Shown: positions 60,353-64,000 of the stretch, one piece after another
Position numbering within the stretch: the first letter of the stretch is position 1
Layout: the number at the start of each line of letters is the position of its first letter
Source of the DNA: Haloarcula halophila
Lineage (GTDB): Archaea; Halobacteriota; Halobacteria; Halobacteriales; Haloarculaceae
Length of the DNA stretch: 64,000 bases
Reading direction: 5' to 3'
NCBI RefSeq assembly: GCF_029278565.1
Contig: NZ_CP119559.1
Location: 2,418,001-2,482,000, forward strand
Position numbers and translations under genes: made by a program
The notes under the pieces: model-generated
Seen by the model: the letters and a program-made list of their open reading frames with translations, nothing else
Databases searched by the model: none
Told to the model about the DNA's origin: nothing

Positions 60353-60763
60353 TCACTGGTTGACGACGACGATCGCGGCGATGGCGAGCCCGATGGCCGC
60401 CAGTTTCTCCGCCGAGAGCGGTTCGCCGAACGCGACCGTGGCGATGAGTGCCGCGGCGACGAAGTACATCCCGCCGATGGTCGAGACGACGGTGACCGAC
60501 CCGACGCTGACGCCGACGAACGTCGAGACGACGCCGATCGCGGCCGCGACACCCGCGACGGCGGCGAACGCTACCCCGCGGTTCGTCACCGCCAACGAGG
60601 CGTCCGAGACGAGGACGTAGACCCCGGTGACCACCGCGGCGGTGGCGTAGGAGATGAACGCCGCCGTCTTCGGGTCGATGGCGTTCGAGGCCACGTCGCC
60701 GAAGGTGATCCAGAACCCCCACGCGATCATCGTCCCCAGACCGAAGAGGATCCCCGAGTTCAC
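60353..60763 (-). CDS. Small EamA/DMT-superfamily transporter half
   Basis: 136 residues with four hydrophobic segments and no long soluble part (MNSGILFGLGTMIAWGFWIT, AVTNRGVAFAAVAGVAAAIG, STIGGMYFVAAALIATVAFG). The size and layout match a single EamA repeat, which would act as a homodimer, as small multidrug or drug/metabolite exporters do. Substrate unknown. It is divergent from the potassium-channel gene (163-base gap). Confidence 0.7.
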   Translation of the reverse strand: MNSGILFGLGTMIAWGFWITFGDVASNAIDPKTAAFISYATAAVVTGVYVLVSDASLAVTNRGVAFAAVAGVAAAIGVVSTFVGVSVGSVTVVSTIGGMYFVAAALIATVAFGEPLSAEKLAAIGLAIAAIVVVNQ

Positions 60764-60926
60764 CGATGCTCACCCGTCCAGCGGGGGACTGATTGTTCGA
60801 CCTGCTCCGTCCCGATCCACGCCCACGGTCGTTCCATCGGTCGACCGGTTGTGGCCCCGCCGTGTTGAGTCTCCCGGCGTGTCTCACCGCCTGCTTTTTT
60901 ATGCGGAGTTCGACAATACCGTGGTA

Positions 60927-62165
60927 ATGGGTACCCCACCTGACGGTCAGGAGCCGGCACTGGAAGAGGTGTTCTATCCGGCAGAGCGGGTCCCGTTCGT
61001 CGAGTGGGGGGCGTTCTCCGGTGGGAAGTCGACGGTGCTCGCGACCGGCGTCGTCACGCTCGTCTCGTTCCTCACGGGACTGTCACACTTGAGCGAGGCG
61101 ACGCCGACGCTCGACGGCCCGCTGACGGTCGTGCTGGCCGTCCCACCGGCGGTGGTCCAGTTCGGGGGCGTGCTGTTCGCGTTCGTCCTGGGGATCGTCA
61201 CGGTCGGCCTCCAGCGGCGCAAGCGGATCGCCTGGCGGGTCGCGGTCGTCCTCGTCCCCGCGCTGGCGGCGATCCCGCTGCTCACGCTCCAGACGACCGA
61301 CGTTCCCCTGCTGGCGGCAATCGTGCTCGCGGTCCCCCTACTGGTCCGGAACCGCGACCGGTTCGACCAGTCGGTCGATCTCTCGCCGCTCCAGCTCGCC
61401 TCGCTGCTCTCCATCGTCGGGGTGGTTATGTACGGCACCGTCGGGGCCTACGGCCTGCGTGACCAGTTCACCGGCGAACCGATGAGTTGGGCCGACGCCT
61501 TCTACTTCGTGATGGTCACCATCGCGACCGTGGGCTACGGCGACTTCACGCCGACGACACCGGAGGCGAAGCTGTTCTCGCTCTCGATCATCCTCTTCGG
61601 GACGGGCGCGTTCACCGTCGCCGTGGGGGCGCTCGTCGGCCCGCTCATCGAATCGCGGATGGCGAACGCGTTCGGAATCATGACAGCATCAGAACTCACC
61701 CTGTTGGACGACCACGTCGTCGTGCTCGGCTACGGCGACGTGACGGACTCGCTCCTGGACGAACTGACCGACGAGACGGACCTCGTGGTCGTCACGGACG
61801 ACGCAGACGTGGCGGCGTCGCTCGACGAGGACCTGAACGTTCTCACCGAGGATCCGACCGACGAGACTGTCCTCTCGGACGCCCGCGTCGACGCTGCCCG
61901 GGGTGTCGTCGTCGGGAGCGACGACGACGCCCGGGACGTACTCGCCGTGCTCGCGGCCAAGCGGGTCAACCCCGAAGTCCGGGTCGTCGCGGCGGCGACC
62001 GAGGAGAAACACGTCGAGAAGTTCGAGTCGGTCGGCGCGGACGAGATCATCAACCCCCGGACCATCGGCGGCCAACTGCTGGGGCGGTCCGTGCTGGACG
62101 AGGCCGCCACGGAGTCGGTCGTCGAGGACCTGGACCCGGTCGCCGGGGACGATGCACCGGACTGA
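60927..62165 (+). CDS. Potassium channel protein with RCK/TrkA-N domain
   Basis: 412 residues from ATG at 60927. About five or six hydrophobic segments including a pore with selectivity filter TVGYGD (TIATVGYGDFTPTT) precede a cytoplasmic Rossmann-like RCK domain starting VVVLGYGDVTDSLLDEL with motifs VVTDDADV and AAKRVNPEVRVVAAATEEKH. Channels of this type conduct K+ and gate on ligand binding. Potassium is the main cytoplasmic cation of haloarchaea, which fits its neighbours in an osmotic-solute island. Confidence 0.85.
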   Translation: MGTPPDGQEPALEEVFYPAERVPFVEWGAFSGGKSTVLATGVVTLVSFLTGLSHLSEATPTLDGPLTVVLAVPPAVVQFGGVLFAFVLGIVTVGLQRRKRIAWRVAVVLVPALAAIPLLTLQTTDVPLLAAIVLAVPLLVRNRDRFDQSVDLSPLQLASLLSIVGVVMYGTVGAYGLRDQFTGEPMSWADAFYFVMVTIATVGYGDFTPTTPEAKLFSLSIILFGTGAFTVAVGALVGPLIESRMANAFGIMTASELTLLDDHVVVLGYGDVTDSLLDELTDETDLVVVTDDADVAASLDEDLNVLTEDPTDETVLSDARVDAARGVVVGSDDDARDVLAVLAAKRVNPEVRVVAAATEEKHVEKFESVGADEIINPRTIGGQLLGRSVLDEAATESVVEDLDPVAGDDAPD

Positions 62166-62236
62166 GCCGCCCGGGACCGTTTCGTGCCACTGTCCCCTCG
62201 ATACAATTAACACGACGCGTCCGAGTATGGTAACGT

Positions 62237-64000
62237 ATGGCAACCTCTGAGGGGGGCGTCGAGTCGTCGCTCGCGAAGCTCCTGGCCCCGCTGGCAGCGC
62301 TCTCCGGGGCCATCGTCTTCGCGGGCTTTTTCTTCGGCGATCTCGTCGGCGAGGTGGTGACCGGGCAGGGATGGCTGGCCGTCTCGCTGGTGTTTTTCGG
62401 GTCGGGACTGGGGTATCTGGCGGTGCTCCCGTACGCCGACGACCAGCGGGACACCGGCACCGACGAGTCGTACCTGCTCGCCGTCCGGCGACGACAGGTC
62501 CGGCACACGCTCCGGGGGTTCCTGGCGAACCAGGACCCGCTGGCCTTCGGCGTGCCGGTGACGGTGTTCGCCGCCTTCTTCGCGTTCCAGACGGCGTTTC
62601 CGGCACGGACGACGGCGGCCGTCGACGCCGTCTCCGGAACCATCCTCCGGACTGGCGGCCCCCTGTTCCTCGTCGCCATGCTGCTGGCGGTGTGTTACTG
62701 CGCCGTCCTCCTGTTGGGGCCGTGGGGTGACATCAAACTGGGTGGCCCCGACACCGAACCGACCTACACCTACCCGACCTACTTCAGTCTCGTCTTCACC
62801 GCCGGTATCGCGGCCGGCCTCGTGTTCTGGGGGCCTGCGGAGGCGCTCTTTCACTACCAGACGCCGCCACCGTACTTCGGGGCGGCCCCGGAGTCTAGCG
62901 CCGCGCTGGCCGATTCGCTGGTGTACGTCCTGTTCCACTGGGGGGTTTCGGCCTGGAGCGCCTACGCCGTCATCGGCGTCCCCGTCGCGTACTTCGTGTT
63001 CACGCGCGGTGCCCCGCTGCGGGTCTCGACGGTTCTCGCGCCGTTTCTGGGCGTCGACGGCCTCGATTCGCTGTGGAGCCGTCTGGTCGATACGCTGGCT
63101 GTCTTCGCGACCATCGGGGGTATCGCTACCTCGGTGGCGCTGGTCGGCCAGCAGTTCCTCGCGGGCATCTCCTTCCAGTGGAACGTCGCCATCGGGCCGA
63201 CCGGCCCGCTCCTGTTCGTGGGCGGGTTGACGCTGATATTCGTCCTCTCCAGCGTCACCGGTATCCACCGCGGCATCCGGCGGATCGCCGCCCTCAACGT
63301 CGTCCTCTTCGGCCTGTTCGCCCTGCTGATAGCCGTTCTCGGCCCCCACGGGTTCGTCCTCGAACGGGGCACCCGGGCGCTGGGCCGGTACGTCGTCCAC
63401 TTCGTCCCGCTGAGTCTCTACACCGGCGGGGAGTGGGTCGCCAACTGGACCGTCTGGAACTGGTCGTGGTGGTTCTCGTGGGCACCTTTCGCCGGCCTGT
63501 TCGTCGCCGCGCTGTCGCGTGGCCGCAGGGTCAGGACCGTCGTGTTCACGACCGTCGTCGCCACCTCGGCCGCGACCATCGTCTGGTTCCTGTTGCTCGG
63601 CGGCACGTCGCTGTTCGTCCAGCACACCGGGCAGGCGAGCGTCCTCGCCGCTATCGCTCGGCGTGGCGGGTCCGAGTCCGTGGCCGGCTTCCCGCTGTTC
63701 GCGGCGCTCCCGCTGGGGGAACTGCTGATGTTCCTGTTCCTGGCGCTCATCGTGGTGTTCATCACCACCTCGGCGGACACGTCGACGCTGGTGGTCTCGA
63801 TCCTGGCGACCCGGCGCGGGCTGTCCCCCTCGAACGGGAGCATCGTCTTCTGGGGCGCCTTCCAGGGGGCGGTGGCCGTCGCGGTGTTGCTCGGCGGCGG
63901 TGCCGAGACGCTACAGGCGCTTGCGGTCCTCACCGGCGGTCCGTTCGCCGTCGTCTCGCTGGTCGCCGTCGGGGGGCTGACGATGACGTGGTATCGACAG
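62237..64000 (+). CDS. BCCT-family betaine carrier 2, partial (runs off window)
   Basis: 588 codons are open to the window end from ATG at 62237, so the C-terminus is missing. The N-terminus is MATSEGGVESSLAKLLAPLA, and the BCCT signature is AGIAAGLVFWGPAEALFHYQ with Trp box WTVWNWSWWFSWAPFAGLF. It is clearly diverged from carrier 1 (different glycine helix and N-terminal extension of about 160 residues with four spans). A second substrate such as choline, dimethylglycine or another methylated amine is plausible. It is 71 bases after the potassium-channel gene. Confidence 0.85.
   Translation, partial: MATSEGGVESSLAKLLAPLAALSGAIVFAGFFFGDLVGEVVTGQGWLAVSLVFFGSGLGYLAVLPYADDQRDTGTDESYLLAVRRRQVRHTLRGFLANQDPLAFGVPVTVFAAFFAFQTAFPARTTAAVDAVSGTILRTGGPLFLVAMLLAVCYCAVLLLGPWGDIKLGGPDTEPTYTYPTYFSLVFTAGIAAGLVFWGPAEALFHYQTPPPYFGAAPESSAALADSLVYVLFHWGVSAWSAYAVIGVPVAYFVFTRGAPLRVSTVLAPFLGVDGLDSLWSRLVDTLAVFATIGGIATSVALVGQQFLAGISFQWNVAIGPTGPLLFVGGLTLIFVLSSVTGIHRGIRRIAALNVVLFGLFALLIAVLGPHGFVLERGTRALGRYVVHFVPLSLYTGGEWVANWTVWNWSWWFSWAPFAGLFVAALSRGRRVRTVVFTTVVATSAATIVWFLLLGGTSLFVQHTGQASVLAAIARRGGSESVAGFPLFAALPLGELLMFLFLALIVVFITTSADTSTLVVSILATRRGLSPSNGSIVFWGAFQGAVAVAVLLGGGAETLQALAVLTGGPFAVVSLVAVGGLTMTWYRQ

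Noticed and set aside
1-64000. CRISPR array, tRNA or rRNA genes
   Set aside because: I looked for regularly spaced repeats and tRNA-like arms and saw none; the inverted repeats reported are isolated.

Overview
The window is a 64 kb piece of a halophilic archaeal (class Halobacteria) chromosome. The evidence is a GC-rich sequence, strongly acidic predicted proteins, TATA boxes about 25-30 bases before start codons (leaderless mRNAs), twin-arginine lipoprotein signals, and gene families typical of haloarchaea (Xac sugar pathway, FolC-FolP fusion, BCCT carriers, DUF7342-like regulators). I see no rRNA, tRNA or CRISPR array.

Region A (about 1-15.5 kb) is an accessory island. It holds a partial gene at the left edge, a palindrome-rich noncoding stretch, a winged-helix regulator/small-protein pair, a DUF234-type ATPase divergent from a large HerA/VirD4-like ATPase with short repeated operator-like sites between them, a MazE/MazF-type pair, an RHH/PIN pair with a perfect 12-bp inverted repeat at its promoter, an RNA ligase, a winged-helix nucleotidyltransferase, and wreckage of mobile DNA (TnpB remnant, frameshifted transposase, PIN fragments). 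It looks like an old integrated element carrying toxin-antitoxin and possibly defence or transfer genes.

Region B (about 15.5-21 kb) is a mixed stretch: two secreted lipoproteins, a CPBP membrane protease, a membrane-fused spermidine-synthase-like protein and a 35-residue zinc-ribbon microprotein.

Region C (21.2-36 kb) is a sugar-oxidation locus resembling the Haloferax xac system. It encodes alpha-ketoglutarate semialdehyde dehydrogenase, an FAH-family dehydratase/hydrolase, an enolase-superfamily sugar-acid dehydratase, a complete ABC importer (binding protein, two permeases, two ATPases), an SDR, a zinc alcohol dehydrogenase, a xylose-dehydrogenase-like oxidoreductase, an IclR regulator and a second Gfo/Idh/MocA protein. 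Together they could import a pentose and oxidise it to alpha-ketoglutarate.

Region D (36.4-64 kb) is the most interesting part: a methylamine/one-carbon island. It has a cyclodeaminase-type cyclohydrolase, a MetF-like reductase, a Rieske oxygenase of the glycine-betaine-demethylase type, two FAD-oxidoreductase/GcvT fusions of the dimethylglycine/sarcosine dehydrogenase type, a threonine/serine ammonia-lyase, formate-THF ligase, a FolC-FolP fusion, RidA, and two BCCT carriers. These genes predict uptake of glycine betaine, stepwise demethylation to glycine, capture of methyl groups on folate, and possibly onward conversion to pyruvate. Three genes of the island share a TATA-ATGGGT promoter core placed 57-60 bases before the start codon, which suggests co-regulation. 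The BCCT gene at the right edge is cut by the window.
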